Positions 16,100 through 25,528 are shown, counted from the first letter of the stretch. The stretch is DNA of 36,603 nucleotides from Carboxylicivirga sp. (GCA_025210475.1 JAOARW010000069.1:1-36603); one strand, 5' to 3'. Notes: generated by a model from the letters alone, not told the origin. Numbers and translations: made by a program.

Positions 16100-16519
16100 A
16101 TGGCAAAAAAGGTGACAGGAGTGGGTGGCATTTTCTTTAAGTGTAAAAATCCTTCGGATATGCGCAAATGGTACAGCGAAAAACTGGGGTTGACAACCAA
16201 CAAATATGGTTCGCTTTTTGAATTCAGAGAAGCGGATCGACCCGAAACTAAGGCTTATTTGCAATGGAGCCCGATGCCAGAAGACACCAGTTATTTTGAG
16301 CCTTCTAAAAAGCCATTTATGATTAATTTCAGGGTGGTTGATATAGAAGCATTGGTGGAGGAGCTAAGGCAGGCCGGAGTGACTATCTGCGATGAGATTG
16401 ATACTTTTGAGTATGGTAAATTTGTGCATATACTCGATCCGGATAATAATAAAATAGAGTTGTGGGAGCCGGTGGATTCTGTATTTACAAGGTTGTATGA
16501 TGGGGAAACGACGAAATAG
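16100..16519 (+). CDS. VOC-family (glyoxalase/bleomycin-resistance-like) protein
   Basis: A 139-residue single-chain vicinal-oxygen-chelate protein with two beta-alpha-beta-beta-beta modules: GGIFFKCKNPSDMRKWYSEKLGL at the start and the typical end FVHILDPDNNKIELWEP. The Glu in IELWEP corresponds to a metal ligand in glyoxalase I-like proteins. Members include lyases, dioxygenases and resistance proteins; substrate cannot be inferred. It starts 60 bases after the patatin gene on the same strand and may share its transcript. Confidence 0.85.
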   Translation: MAKKVTGVGGIFFKCKNPSDMRKWYSEKLGLTTNKYGSLFEFREADRPETKAYLQWSPMPEDTSYFEPSKKPFMINFRVVDIEALVEELRQAGVTICDEIDTFEYGKFVHILDPDNNKIELWEPVDSVFTRLYDGETTK

Positions 16520-16630
16520 CGTTTTAATCTTTAGGATTCCGGGAATAAGTGTAGCGAGTCAATGTGTCGTCACATAATTATACCAATTTCATTTCAGACT
16601 TAGCGTTAAATTGAATCGAATATTTTTTAA

Positions 16631-17917
16631 TTACATGGGTTCGTTGCTGATGGTGCCTCTGGTTAATTCAATGATGGTGATTTCCGGAGGCATTCCAACA
16701 CGTGCAGGCATGCCCAGATAACCCAGACCGCGATTAACGTACAGATATTGATTGCCTTCATTGTATAAACCGGCCCATCGACGAAACTTGTATTTGGCCG
16801 GGCTCCACTGAAAATTCTTAAACTCAATGCCAAATTGCATTCCGTGGGTATGACCAGCCAGGGTGAGGTCATGATCGAATTGCTTTGTTACTTCTGCATC
16901 CCAGTGATCCGGGTCATGCGATAGCAATAGCTTAAAAGGAACACCATTGGTGCCTTCAGTGGCTTTTTTCAGGTCCCCATATTGAGGGAATGGCGGGTGT
17001 CCCCAGTTTTCAACGCCGGTCACAAGTAATTTGTCGCCATTGGATTCCAGTACTTGCGATTGGTTATTAAGCAGGTTAAATCCCAATCGTTTATGGGCGA
17101 GTTTGATGTTATTCAGGTTCTCCTTTTTCTCTTCCTGGCTATCCCATTTTGAGTAGTCGCCATAGTCGTGATTACCTAAAACAGAGAATTTACCTATGCG
17201 TGCATTGAGTTTCGAGAATACCTTTTCCCAACCAATGGTTTCTTCGTAAAAATTGTTTACCAAATCGCCGGTAAAGCAAATCAGGTCAGGATATTCATCA
17301 TTGATAAGTTTGACAGCCTCTTCCATTTCTTCGTAATTGGAGTTAAGGCTGCCCAAATGCAAATCAGATATTTGAACAATTTTTAATCCATCAAAAGCTT
17401 CGGGCAAGTTGGGGAATGATAACTTGGTGTAGCGTTTACTAAAATTAAAACGCCCCTTCATCACCCCAAATAATAGGGATACAAACGGTAAGGATGCCAT
17501 CACAATTCCCACCTGACTTAGGAATTTTTTTCGCGATATGCTCGGATAACGGCCCTCATTCATTTTCTTTATCTTACCGTCGCTCGAAAATTTATTCTTA
17601 ACCTTAATGGCCCGATGCGTAACTTTGTAGGCCAGATAATAAACAAACTTAGGAACGTAAATTAGCAAATAGGAGACCAATAGCCATTGGAAGATTACAT
17701 AAATTAAAGCACTTTGGCTGGCCTTTATGCTGGCAAAAATTGTTGTAAAACCAATGATGTATAAAGTTGGAATACTGTAAAACCAAAAAGTTCCGAAAGG
17801 GAAAGCAAAATGGCCGATTCGTTTTTTAGCGTTTTGATGGATTAAACGGTGCAATAAAAAATCGACGAGTATTGTAAAAATGATAAACCCCACAAATGCT
17901 CCCAAACTGTACTTCAT
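16631..17917 (-). CDS. Membrane-anchored metallophosphoesterase (YkuE/YaeI type)
   Basis: About 428 residues. The N-terminal 125 residues hold four hydrophobic helices, a further hydrophobic segment lies near 150-170 after a basic stretch (SRKKFLSQVG resembles a Tat-like region), and the C-terminal domain is a calcineurin-like phosphoesterase: ISDLHLG, FTGDLVNN, LGNHDYGDY, LLSHDPDHWD and LAGHTHGMQ. These are all the expected metal and phosphate-binding motifs. Related proteins hydrolyse UDP-diacylglucosamine or other phosphodiesters; substrate unknown here. The frame is open to 17977, but MKYSLGAFVGFII at 17917 leads straight into the first helix and is preferred. It converges with the VOC gene. 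Confidence 0.85.
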   Translation of the reverse strand: MKYSLGAFVGFIIFTILVDFLLHRLIHQNAKKRIGHFAFPFGTFWFYSIPTLYIIGFTTIFASIKASQSALIYVIFQWLLVSYLLIYVPKFVYYLAYKVTHRAIKVKNKFSSDGKIKKMNEGRYPSISRKKFLSQVGIVMASLPFVSLLFGVMKGRFNFSKRYTKLSFPNLPEAFDGLKIVQISDLHLGSLNSNYEEMEEAVKLINDEYPDLICFTGDLVNNFYEETIGWEKVFSKLNARIGKFSVLGNHDYGDYSKWDSQEEKKENLNNIKLAHKRLGFNLLNNQSQVLESNGDKLLVTGVENWGHPPFPQYGDLKKATEGTNGVPFKLLLSHDPDHWDAEVTKQFDHDLTLAGHTHGMQFGIEFKNFQWSPAKYKFRRWAGLYNEGNQYLYVNRGLGYLGMPARVGMPPEITIIELTRGTISNEPM

Positions 17918-18078
17918 CCGATATCTTTTCGTTACTACTAAGTCGCTTCTCTGCGTATCCGGTGAAATCTTACGCAAGAATAATGCAAAGGTTTTAATTT
18001 ACAAGGTCTTGTATACAACTTTTAAGATTTTTTAAAGATGTGCAGGTCTTTATTTATAGTCAAAATACTGTTTCTTAA

Positions 18079-21069
18079 TTATTTTCCTACAATAATTCCT
18101 GCCAGTCCCATCGACAGTAGGAATTCATGGTAATGTTCTTTTGAATCAGGCAGGTAGGCGTATCGATAGCCCGTGGTTATTGGGAAAACAAAACGGAATG
18201 GATGTAATTCGCCACGTATTTCTGCGCCCAATGATTTAACTTCAAACTGATTGTTGACCCAGTTACCCGTTTCTGCTTCCTGCAGTTTTTGCGTAACATG
18301 CGAATAATCAAAAAACAGGTTAGTGGTGATGCGCTTGAGATACATTAATCCCGGAATGTTTAAATCAGGGTTTATAAGTGGCATCATATAATCCGCTTTG
18401 AATGAATATAACTCATCGTTGTAATATTTATTAACGCCTCTTGGGAAACGAATGTAATCGGAGTAACTGCGGTAATACACGTAATCACCCATTCTATAAT
18501 CGGTAATTTCACCCTTTTTTTTCTTTTGCCAGTCGTTGTCAATTCGAATCGCATGATGACGACCAATGCCCGGGAAATAGAGTCGTGTATGAATCCCGAA
18601 TATGCTTCCGTAATCCCAGCCGTTAAACGGAGTATGACGATAGCTCAAATCAATTACCTGCCCAAATCTGCTTGCTACATCGCGTAAAGAGCTGCGATGA
18701 AGGTTATAGGCAAATAGCTTGTAATCCACCGATTGAATATTGATTCCTTCGTTGGTGTGGATTTCAGTATAATCAATTTGGTATTTTCCATCTTCATCTC
18801 TAATCGGTTGTCCATTTTCGTCTAAATCGAGGTAGTATCGGGTATAATCAAAGTCGTCGGATGATTGATAACTTAAACCGATAGAAGGTTGGATATACCT
18901 TGAATATTTGCCTCGACTAAGGTTAATTGGAAGTTCAAGGTCAAAATCCAATTGATAGTGGTTGGGCTTCGCATCGTATCTGAAGATATAGGTTTCATTT
19001 TCATTGATGTAAGTTCCGTTGACTTTTTCATTTCCGGCTTTAAAATCCAATTTCAACACAGGCCACCAGGCTCTGTAAGCGATATTGAAATTAAACTTCT
19101 CGCGCGAATACTGCTGATCCGCATTGAATCCGATGGAAGTAACGGTGGTACCCAGCAAATTTTGAGACATGACACTGATGCCGGTTTTGATTTCTGGATC
19201 ATTGATATTTACGTAAGCAGGTGCCCAGCTGTGAAAGTTGAACAAATTCCATTTCGAATATTTTTTTGAAGTGTATTGTTCGGTTGGCAGATTGGTTAAT
19301 TGAGGAAGACCTTTTTCTTCTTTCTGTAATTTGTTGATGTACGGCTCAATTGGCAGCTGTTCCATTTTGTAAGGAGTAGCATCTAGTTCATTATAGTTCG
19401 CAGCAGCAATCAGGTATCCGTCAGAAGTATAATCCTGAAAATACATCTGATTATTGGAGAAGCTTGCATAAGTAGCTCCGAATTTTGACTCACTGATTTT
19501 TTCTAACTCACCACCGGTTTTTGAAATCCGGTAAATGTTCTCAATGCCGCTGTAGGAGCCAGTGAAATAGATGTGATTACGATGGTATTTCGGAAAGCGT
19601 ATTTCTGTAAATCCTGCCGTAGTAAGGTCGCTCCACTGGCTGCTTGTGGTATTTAGGAATGATATTCTTTTGCCATTGTTGTCCAATAATATCATCACCA
19701 GTTCATCACCTTCCGTATTCCACGATGGGGTAAAAGGATAAGCATTGTTTGGGGTGGCAATTTCTTTGAGGACTTCACCCGTCACGGCATCCAGCAAATG
19801 TATGCTGTGCTCATTGCTATAGGAGGTGTGACTTACCGCAATGGTATTACCATCAGGCGAAAGCGCCGGAGCTTTATAGCGGCTGGTGAAGGTAACTTTC
19901 TTCTGTTTGCCGCTTGTTAAGTTGTAGCTGCGAATAACCGAGAATACTTGATTTTCCCAGCGCGGATGTTGTTCCAGTTCGGTCCATATCAGCGTTTCAT
20001 TGCTGTATGAAAATGGCTCGCGGCTGCGCGATCCGGTTACCAAAAGCTTTTTTTCTTTACCTGAACGGGTATTAATCAGGGCAAAGTGATTAAGTTCTCC
20101 CGGACCATTGACTTCAGCAATTAAAAGACTGTCGTTAATGGGGGTAGGGTACCTGTAATTTTTATAGCGATTATCCCTTTTAGTAATGTATTTTATAGAG
20201 GCAGGAGGGAGCGAATCGCTTTGATTCTGCCATCGTATTTTCCAATCATTAAAGACTTCGTTGTACAACGGGACTTTGTTTTTACCGCTTACTTTTTTTA
20301 TACCCCTGTTAAAAGGCGTTACTGACCATGGCTTTTTTGCGGCTTCGTCCAGTGCCTTTTCCCATATATCGGCACCATATTTATGCCTGGCACCAGCCAC
20401 CATTAAATAGCCCATGTTGTAATGGTTGGGGACATAGTCTTTATAGGAGCCAAAATAGGCTTTGTCGTAATTATAAATTTCCTTCTCCAATACCTGGGCT
20501 CTGATCTCTTGTTCAAAAGAAGGTCGTCGGCCCCGGCCTGATTCAGAAAGGGTTGTTTCGGTTAATACCGCATCGCCCTCTAAAAACCAAAGGGGCGCAT
20601 AGAGCCCAAGAACGGCTCCGATGGCCTGTTGACCAAAAGGATAGGTGAGGAGCTTTGTGAAACCCTGATTGAGCTTATCAATCTGTACGACATGCCTGAA
20701 CTCATGGATGGCCAGTTGTTGCAGCCAATCCTGTGCAAACATATCCTGATGAGGGGTTGGGTATATTTCCATGCGCTTGGGCGCCCACGAGACAAAACCA
20801 TTGGAATAGGCCGAGCGCGAATGAATCAGCACATCAATCGGTTTGGGGGTATGATCCAAAGCATAGGCACCATATTCATACAACGAATCAAGCATGGCGA
20901 TAAACCGTTTGGCTTCACCTTCAAATTCTTCGGGATAAACGACTCTAAAAACCTTGGATTTAATTTGTCGCCATTGCACATCGGCCGGATCGGCACCGGA
21001 ACTGTAATATTGAGAACTAACACTTATTGAAGTCAGGAGGAGTATGATGATAAAAATTAATTGTCGCAT
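18079..21069 (-). CDS. Gluzincin protease / beta-propeller / outer-membrane barrel protein
   Basis: A 996-residue protein with a signal peptide (ending SVSSQ, residue 20) and three apparent parts. Residues 25-260 look like a gluzincin metalloprotease: HEFRH at 122-126 and the downstream WFLEGDA with Glu 164 as third zinc ligand. Residues about 285-590 contain TolB-like beta-propeller blades (ALSPDGNTIAVSHT, SWNTEGDELVMILLDNNGKRI, RISKTGGELEKIS). Residues about 610-996 are rich in aromatic alternating strands (YIQPSIGLSYQSSDDFDY, GSIFGIHTRLYFPG, FRFVFPITTGYRYAYLP), suggesting an outer-membrane barrel. It may be a surface or periplasmic protease held in the outer membrane, or a TolB-like translocation protein. 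Zinc ligands are intact. It is transcribed alone. Confidence 0.75.
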   Translation of the reverse strand: MRQLIFIIILLLTSISVSSQYYSSGADPADVQWRQIKSKVFRVVYPEEFEGEAKRFIAMLDSLYEYGAYALDHTPKPIDVLIHSRSAYSNGFVSWAPKRMEIYPTPHQDMFAQDWLQQLAIHEFRHVVQIDKLNQGFTKLLTYPFGQQAIGAVLGLYAPLWFLEGDAVLTETTLSESGRGRRPSFEQEIRAQVLEKEIYNYDKAYFGSYKDYVPNHYNMGYLMVAGARHKYGADIWEKALDEAAKKPWSVTPFNRGIKKVSGKNKVPLYNEVFNDWKIRWQNQSDSLPPASIKYITKRDNRYKNYRYPTPINDSLLIAEVNGPGELNHFALINTRSGKEKKLLVTGSRSREPFSYSNETLIWTELEQHPRWENQVFSVIRSYNLTSGKQKKVTFTSRYKAPALSPDGNTIAVSHTSYSNEHSIHLLDAVTGEVLKEIATPNNAYPFTPSWNTEGDELVMILLDNNGKRISFLNTTSSQWSDLTTAGFTEIRFPKYHRNHIYFTGSYSGIENIYRISKTGGELEKISESKFGATYASFSNNQMYFQDYTSDGYLIAAANYNELDATPYKMEQLPIEPYINKLQKEEKGLPQLTNLPTEQYTSKKYSKWNLFNFHSWAPAYVNINDPEIKTGISVMSQNLLGTTVTSIGFNADQQYSREKFNFNIAYRAWWPVLKLDFKAGNEKVNGTYINENETYIFRYDAKPNHYQLDFDLELPINLSRGKYSRYIQPSIGLSYQSSDDFDYTRYYLDLDENGQPIRDEDGKYQIDYTEIHTNEGINIQSVDYKLFAYNLHRSSLRDVASRFGQVIDLSYRHTPFNGWDYGSIFGIHTRLYFPGIGRHHAIRIDNDWQKKKKGEITDYRMGDYVYYRSYSDYIRFPRGVNKYYNDELYSFKADYMMPLINPDLNIPGLMYLKRITTNLFFDYSHVTQKLQEAETGNWVNNQFEVKSLGAEIRGELHPFRFVFPITTGYRYAYLPDSKEHYHEFLLSMGLAGIIVGK

Positions 21070-21242
21070 GCTTTGTTCTTTGCAGATAAAAGTAAGAAGA
21101 ATTTATTAATTGGCTACGTGGGTGATTGGTGCCTGATTAGAGAATTAATGCTCTATTTAGAATGAGGATAAATTGCCGTAATTATTTCCTTCCTTCTTTA
21201 CAAGCTTGTTTTGATATCGTAATTTGATAATACCTAAACGTA

Positions 21243-21249
21243 AAGGAGG
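21243..21249 (+). promoter_or_regulatory. Perfect Shine-Dalgarno sequence
   Basis: AAGGAGG ends 6 bases before the ATG at 21256. Such a full anti-16S match is unusual in Bacteroidota, whose mRNAs mostly lack it, and it fixes the start of the small gene downstream. Confidence 0.75.
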
Positions 21250-21255
21250 TTTGCC

Positions 21256-21582
21256 ATGTCACAAGTCAGTTTCACATTCACCGTTATGCTAGAAGAGAAT
21301 GAATTCATCAAGGTTGATGATCATTTGTACACAACGCGCTGTTCGCTGCAGCGTGAGGAGCCAAAAATTTACATGTTAGAGAAATGTTGCCTTGATGTGT
21401 TAAAACAATTTGAAGGAAAACTAACACAACCAATCGTTGAAGAATGGTTGCTGTTATCCAAGGCACTGGACCAATCATGCAGTTTCGAGAGTAAATGGGA
21501 TGATAAAAAGATTTTACAGGAGTTGATAGAAGGAGCTGAGCATCCGGTTTCCTGGTATGCTAAAAACTGTCGACTAAGCTGA
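21256..21582 (+). CDS. Small hypothetical protein, 108 residues
   Basis: A soluble 108-residue acidic protein with no signal peptide, membrane helix or recognised domain. The N-terminal 35 residues appear strand-rich (VSFTFTVMLEENEF, DDHLYTTRCSL) and the remainder helical (KIYMLEKCCLDVLKQF, PIVEEWLLLSKAL). Four or five cysteines are spread through it (RCS, KCCLD, QSCSF, NCRLS). A perfect Shine-Dalgarno supports expression from ATG 21256. It is flanked by a divergent gene upstream and a possible terminator downstream, so it seems to be its own unit. Function unknown. Confidence 0.7.
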   Translation: MSQVSFTFTVMLEENEFIKVDDHLYTTRCSLQREEPKIYMLEKCCLDVLKQFEGKLTQPIVEEWLLLSKALDQSCSFESKWDDKKILQELIEGAEHPVSWYAKNCRLS

Positions 21583-21610
21583 GTTTAATTTTTCCACTTG
21601 CTAAGCGGCT

Positions 21611-21641
21611 GCAGTAATATCATTATTGCGGCTGTTTTTTT
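21611..21641 (+). terminator. Possible terminator after the 108-residue gene
   Basis: GCAGTAAT and ATTATTGC pair with one G-T around the loop ATC, followed a few bases later by a run of eight T. The stem is AT-rich and the T run is offset, so this is tentative. Confidence 0.4.
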
Positions 21642-21728
21642 GGCACTTGTTACATAGTAATATTACTCTGAAAAGTATTATTTTCGTGCTTCCGTTTAAT
21701 CGGGATAAGACAATAAATTTTAAAGAAG

Positions 21729-22778
21729 ATGATTGATTTTACACAAACAACAATACAAAATATAGTCGTTCACCAGATAGGGTGCAGGGCCGAAGCCGAA
21801 GAAATTCGATTTTCGAAAGCGGAATTACAGTTGCACGATGACGAGATGGTGATTGAAGTGTTAAAACAATATTTCTTCAAGCCATTTAAAACCGAGGCTT
21901 ATTTTAATTTTCATCATGAAGAGGGCAATGACAAGAACCTGATGTTTGGAATGACCAGCCAGATATTTGATCAGCCTGCTTCATTCTATGACAATTCAAT
22001 TGCCATTGCCAATCATCTTTACGAGCAGTCGAATCACCCGAAAATTAAAGGGGGAGAATTCTATATGGTGCTTTTTAATAACTGTGTTGTAGATGGCGAA
22101 ATAGTGGATGTATTGGGCATTTTTAAATCGGAGAATAAAGATACTTTCCTGAAAGTGATGTTGCGTGACAATAACTTTGAGTTGGGAGCACAGGAAGGAA
22201 TCAATATCAAAAAGCTGGATAAAGGCTGCTTGGTTTTCAATACAGAGAAGGACTTGGGCTATAAAATTTGTTCGGTAGATAACATCAATAAAGGTAATGA
22301 AGCACACTTTTGGAAGGACGACTTCCTGGGGCTGAAACCGCGAGAGGATAATTACTATTTTACCAATAACTATCTGCAGATGTGCAAGGGCTTTGTTGGT
22401 GATGTGTTTAACGAAGAAAATGATGTGGAACGTCCTGATCAGGTTGACTTGCTGAATCGATCGATGGACTATTTTAATAAAAATGGTGCCTTTGATGAGC
22501 GAGAATTTGAGAAGGAAGTGATTCGCCAGCCTGAGGTGGTGGATGCTTTTCAGGATTATAAACGCTTTTTTGAAGAGGAAAAGGCTATGCCTTTGCAAGA
22601 TAGTTTTGATATCTCGAAAGATGCCGTTAAATCAGAGAAGAAGCATTTTAAATCGGTGCTTAAGCTGGATAAGAATTTTCATGTTTATGTACACGGTAAA
22701 CGTCAGTACCTGGAAAAAGGTTTTGACAGTCAGCGCGGATTGAAATTCTACAAGCTGTATTTTGAGTACGAAGAGTAG
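21729..22778 (+). CDS. 37-kDa nucleoid-associated protein (NdpA/YejK-like)
   Basis: A 349-residue protein of the NA37/YejK nucleoid-associated family. Recognisable parts are the N-terminal IQNIVVHQIGCRAEAEEIRFSK, the central KGGEFYMVLFNNCVVDGEIVDVLGIFKSENK and the mid-C-terminal DVFNEENDVERPDQVDLLNRSMDYF, which fit the Bacteroidota branch of that family. YejK is found bound to DNA and topoisomerase in enterobacteria, but its precise role is not settled. No membrane or export signal is present. It ends at a bidirectional terminator shared with the convergent pheT gene. A 12-base palindrome (AGTAATATTACT, 21656-21667) lies 61 bases before the start and could be a regulatory site. Confidence 0.8.
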   Translation: MIDFTQTTIQNIVVHQIGCRAEAEEIRFSKAELQLHDDEMVIEVLKQYFFKPFKTEAYFNFHHEEGNDKNLMFGMTSQIFDQPASFYDNSIAIANHLYEQSNHPKIKGGEFYMVLFNNCVVDGEIVDVLGIFKSENKDTFLKVMLRDNNFELGAQEGINIKKLDKGCLVFNTEKDLGYKICSVDNINKGNEAHFWKDDFLGLKPREDNYYFTNNYLQMCKGFVGDVFNEENDVERPDQVDLLNRSMDYFNKNGAFDEREFEKEVIRQPEVVDAFQDYKRFFEEEKAMPLQDSFDISKDAVKSEKKHFKSVLKLDKNFHVYVHGKRQYLEKGFDSQRGLKFYKLYFEYEE

Positions 22779-22797
22779 TTTATTAAAAATGTAGGAT

Positions 22798-22838
22798 ATA
22801 AAAATGGCGAGCCTTTAAAAAGATCGCCATTATTTTTA
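22798..22838. terminator. Bidirectional terminator between the NdpA-like gene and pheT
   Basis: AATGGCGA (22803-22810) pairs perfectly with TCGCCATT (22824-22831), flanked by AAAA on the left and ATTTTT on the right, between two convergent genes. Confidence 0.8.
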
Positions 22839-22854
22839 TGAATGATTACCACTC

Positions 22855-25308
22855 TTATTTTCTAATCTGAGCACCCAATTCTCTTTCGTAGTTGCTCATC
22901 ATTTTCTTCATTATTTTGTCAATCTGCTTATCATTCAGAGTTTTTGTCTCGTCTTGCAGGATGAAGCTCACGGCATACGACTTTTTGTTCTCACCCAATT
23001 TCTTGTCCTCAAACACATCGAATAGCGATACGCGTTTCAACAGTTTCTTTTCGGTTTTCTGTGCTATCTGTTTTACCTGCTCAAATTTCACTTCCTTATC
23101 AAGAACCAGTGCCAAATCGCGTTTCACCTCAGGGAACTTCGAAATTTCGGTGTACGTCACTGTTTTCTTGCTGCTCTTCTTCAGGATAACATCCCATTTA
23201 ATTTCAGCAAAATAAACTGCCGCATCAATGTCGAATGCTTTTAAAAGCTTGGCATCAACCAATCCGAAGTCTACAATCGACTTGTCGCCCTGAAGCAAGC
23301 TGATTCCTTCAGCAAATAAATCCGATTTTGTTTCTTCTTCCTTGAAATCATCAAATGATAATCCCAAACGAATAAGAATATTTTCGATGCTGTTTTTCAG
23401 GTCGAAGAAGCTTAATTTTTGTTCTGCTGTATTCCAGTTGACTGACGCTTTGTTACCAACTAAAAACAATGCCAGGCGTTGTTCTTCGTTATAGTTGTTC
23501 AAATCACTCTTATCGCCGCCGGCAGTATAATGGTAGCTGTTACCGAATTCAAACAGTTTTAAGTCGCTGTTGCGTCGGTTTACATTGTGATTGATCGATT
23601 CCAATCCACCAAATAATAAGGTTTGGCGCATGCCATTTAAATCATTACTTAACGGGTTAGCCAGCTCCACCACATCCTGGCGTGGGTAGCTTTCTATATT
23701 TTCGTAGTAAGCTGCTTTGGTTAGTGAATTACACATGATTTCACTAAAGCCCTGCGAAGTCAGCTGATTGGCAATGATATTTTTCGATTTATGATCATCC
23801 GGTTTCTGCGAGTAAACAATGGTACTGTTTACCGAAGCAGGCATCTCGATGTTGTTATAGCCGTAGATACGCAGAATTTCTTCAATAATATCAGCCTCGC
23901 GCTGAACATCGACACGATAAGGAGGAACAGACAGTTTTAAAGCTTCCTCTGTTTCGTTGGCGATTTCGATATCGAGAGCTGTCAAGATATTTTTAATGGT
24001 TTCTTTCGAAAGGTCTTTTCCAATCAGGCGGTTGATGTTGTGGTAAGTTACATCTACCTCAAAGTTTTGAATTGGCTCAGGATAAATGTCAACTACCTCA
24101 CTTGAGATATTACCACCTGCAACTTCTTTAATTAATAAAGCAGCACGTTTAAGTGCATAAACCGTCATGTTTGGATCAACGCCACGTTCAAAACGGAAGC
24201 TGGCATCAGTACTCAAAGTATGACGTTTAGCTGTTTTGCGCACCCATACCGGATTAAAATAAGCACTTTCTAAGAATATTTTACTTGTTTTGTCGCTTAC
24301 ACCACTCTTAATGCCGCCAAAAACACCTGCAATGCACATGCCTTCTTCAGTGTTGCAAATCATCAGGTCTTTATCCGATAGTTCTCTTTTTTCTTCGTCC
24401 AGAGTCACGAATTCAGAACCATCGGCCATTGTTTTTACAATAACTTTATCGCCTGTAATTTCATCGCCATCAAAAGCATGTAAAGGTTGCCCCAACTCAT
24501 GTAACACAAAGTTGGTAACATCTACAACGTTATTGATTGGCGAAAGTCCTATAGCCTTCAAACGGTTTTGCAGCCATTCCGGTGATTCCTTAATGGTTAC
24601 ATCACTAATGGTAACGCCGCAATAACGGGGACAAGCTTCGTTGTTTTCAACACTTACCTGAACCGGATAATTGGTGTTTTCTACTTCGAAAGCATCTACC
24701 GAAGGAAGTGTTAACTGAACATCGTCCTGGTGTTGCTTCAGGTAGGCTGCCAAATCGCGAGCCACACCGTAGTGAGAAGATCCATCAACACGGTTTGGAG
24801 TTAGATCAATTTCGATGGCTAAATCTGTTTCAACCTGAAAATAGTCTTTGGCTAAGGTACCCACTTTAACATCGGCCGGTAATACCATGATACCATCGTG
24901 GCTACCACCTAAACCAATTTCATCTTCGGCACAAATCATACCCATTGACTGCTCGCCTCTGATCTTAGATTTTTTAATGGTAAAGCTTTCATCACCACTG
25001 TATAAAATGGTTCCAACAGTAGCTACAACTACTTTTTGCCCGGCTGCCACGTTAGGGGCACCACAAACAATCGGAAGGGCTTCTTCGCCACCAACATTAA
25101 CAGTTGTCACGCTAAGTTTATCTGCATTTGCGTGTTTTTCACAAGTCAAAACTTCACCAATCACCAGGCCTTCTAAACCACCTTTAATGGATTGAACTTC
25201 TTCCATGCCACCTACTTCAAGACCGATGTCTGTTAGTATCTCAGATACTTTTTCGGGAGCTAAATCAATATTCAGGTAGTTCTTTAGCCAGTTGTATGAA
25301 ATATTCAT
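22855..25308 (-). CDS. pheT: Phenylalanine-tRNA ligase beta subunit
   Basis: An 817-residue protein, full length for bacterial PheT. In order it shows the N-terminal B1 start MNISYNWLKNYLNIDL, a tRNA-binding OB domain (about 40-150; LTCEKHANADKLSVTTVNVG), the B3/B4 editing module (about 210-400; SPINNVVDVTNFVLHELGQPLHAFD), the B5 domain (about 405-475), the catalytic-like core region (about 480-690, FEFGNSYHY), and the ferredoxin-like anticodon-binding domain at the C-terminus (TEISKFPEVKRDLALVLDKEV to the end). It pairs with PheS, not in this window, to charge tRNA-Phe. It is transcribed alone with a short structured leader. Confidence 0.97.
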   Translation of the reverse strand: MNISYNWLKNYLNIDLAPEKVSEILTDIGLEVGGMEEVQSIKGGLEGLVIGEVLTCEKHANADKLSVTTVNVGGEEALPIVCGAPNVAAGQKVVVATVGTILYSGDESFTIKKSKIRGEQSMGMICAEDEIGLGGSHDGIMVLPADVKVGTLAKDYFQVETDLAIEIDLTPNRVDGSSHYGVARDLAAYLKQHQDDVQLTLPSVDAFEVENTNYPVQVSVENNEACPRYCGVTISDVTIKESPEWLQNRLKAIGLSPINNVVDVTNFVLHELGQPLHAFDGDEITGDKVIVKTMADGSEFVTLDEEKRELSDKDLMICNTEEGMCIAGVFGGIKSGVSDKTSKIFLESAYFNPVWVRKTAKRHTLSTDASFRFERGVDPNMTVYALKRAALLIKEVAGGNISSEVVDIYPEPIQNFEVDVTYHNINRLIGKDLSKETIKNILTALDIEIANETEEALKLSVPPYRVDVQREADIIEEILRIYGYNNIEMPASVNSTIVYSQKPDDHKSKNIIANQLTSQGFSEIMCNSLTKAAYYENIESYPRQDVVELANPLSNDLNGMRQTLLFGGLESINHNVNRRNSDLKLFEFGNSYHYTAGGDKSDLNNYNEEQRLALFLVGNKASVNWNTAEQKLSFFDLKNSIENILIRLGLSFDDFKEEETKSDLFAEGISLLQGDKSIVDFGLVDAKLLKAFDIDAAVYFAEIKWDVILKKSSKKTVTYTEISKFPEVKRDLALVLDKEVKFEQVKQIAQKTEKKLLKRVSLFDVFEDKKLGENKKSYAVSFILQDETKTLNDKQIDKIMKKMMSNYERELGAQIRK

Positions 25309-25340
25309 TCGTCTAAAATCATTATAAGTTGAACATCAAA

Positions 25341-25379
25341 CCGATACCTTAGGTGTCGGATTACCTCTTTCAAAAAGAG
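25341..25379 (-). promoter_or_regulatory. Two hairpins in the pheT leader
   Basis: On the minus strand the predicted leader first contains CTCTTTTTGAAAGAG (25365-25379, 6-bp stem) and then CCGACACCTAAGGTATCGG (25341-25359, 8-bp stem with one G-T pair, 3-base loop), ending 32 bases before the ATG. They could control translation or transcription of pheT. No T-box or clear Phe-rich leader peptide is seen. Confidence 0.45.
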
Positions 25380-25383
25380 CTAG

Positions 25384-25391
25384 CAAAAGTA
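25384..25391 (-). promoter_or_regulatory. Predicted -7 box of pheT
   Basis: TACTTTTG on the minus strand matches TAnnTTTG exactly, 75 bases upstream of the pheT ATG, placing the leader hairpins just inside the transcript. Confidence 0.5.
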
Positions 25392-25528
25392 AGGAATTAG
25401 AATTCGAATAACGAAAAAATGATCTTTGATTTTATGTATTAGCGAAGTATATGTCAATTTTCCCTATGTTATTTTAGCTCGATTAGTGCAGGATGGCGAT
25501 TTGGTTCAATTAACATCTGCTTAAAACA
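25392..25528. other. Intergenic stretch without a gene
   Basis: Part of a 329-base gap between pheT and the coiled-coil lipoprotein gene. Apart from the pheT leader and promoter at one end and the terminator hairpin at the other, no gene or repeat is seen. Confidence 0.6.

Noticed and set aside
25308..25377. Phe attenuator peptide or T-box ahead of pheT
   Set aside because: The only short frame in the leader has one Phe codon and no T-box bases are visible; only two plain hairpins are supported.
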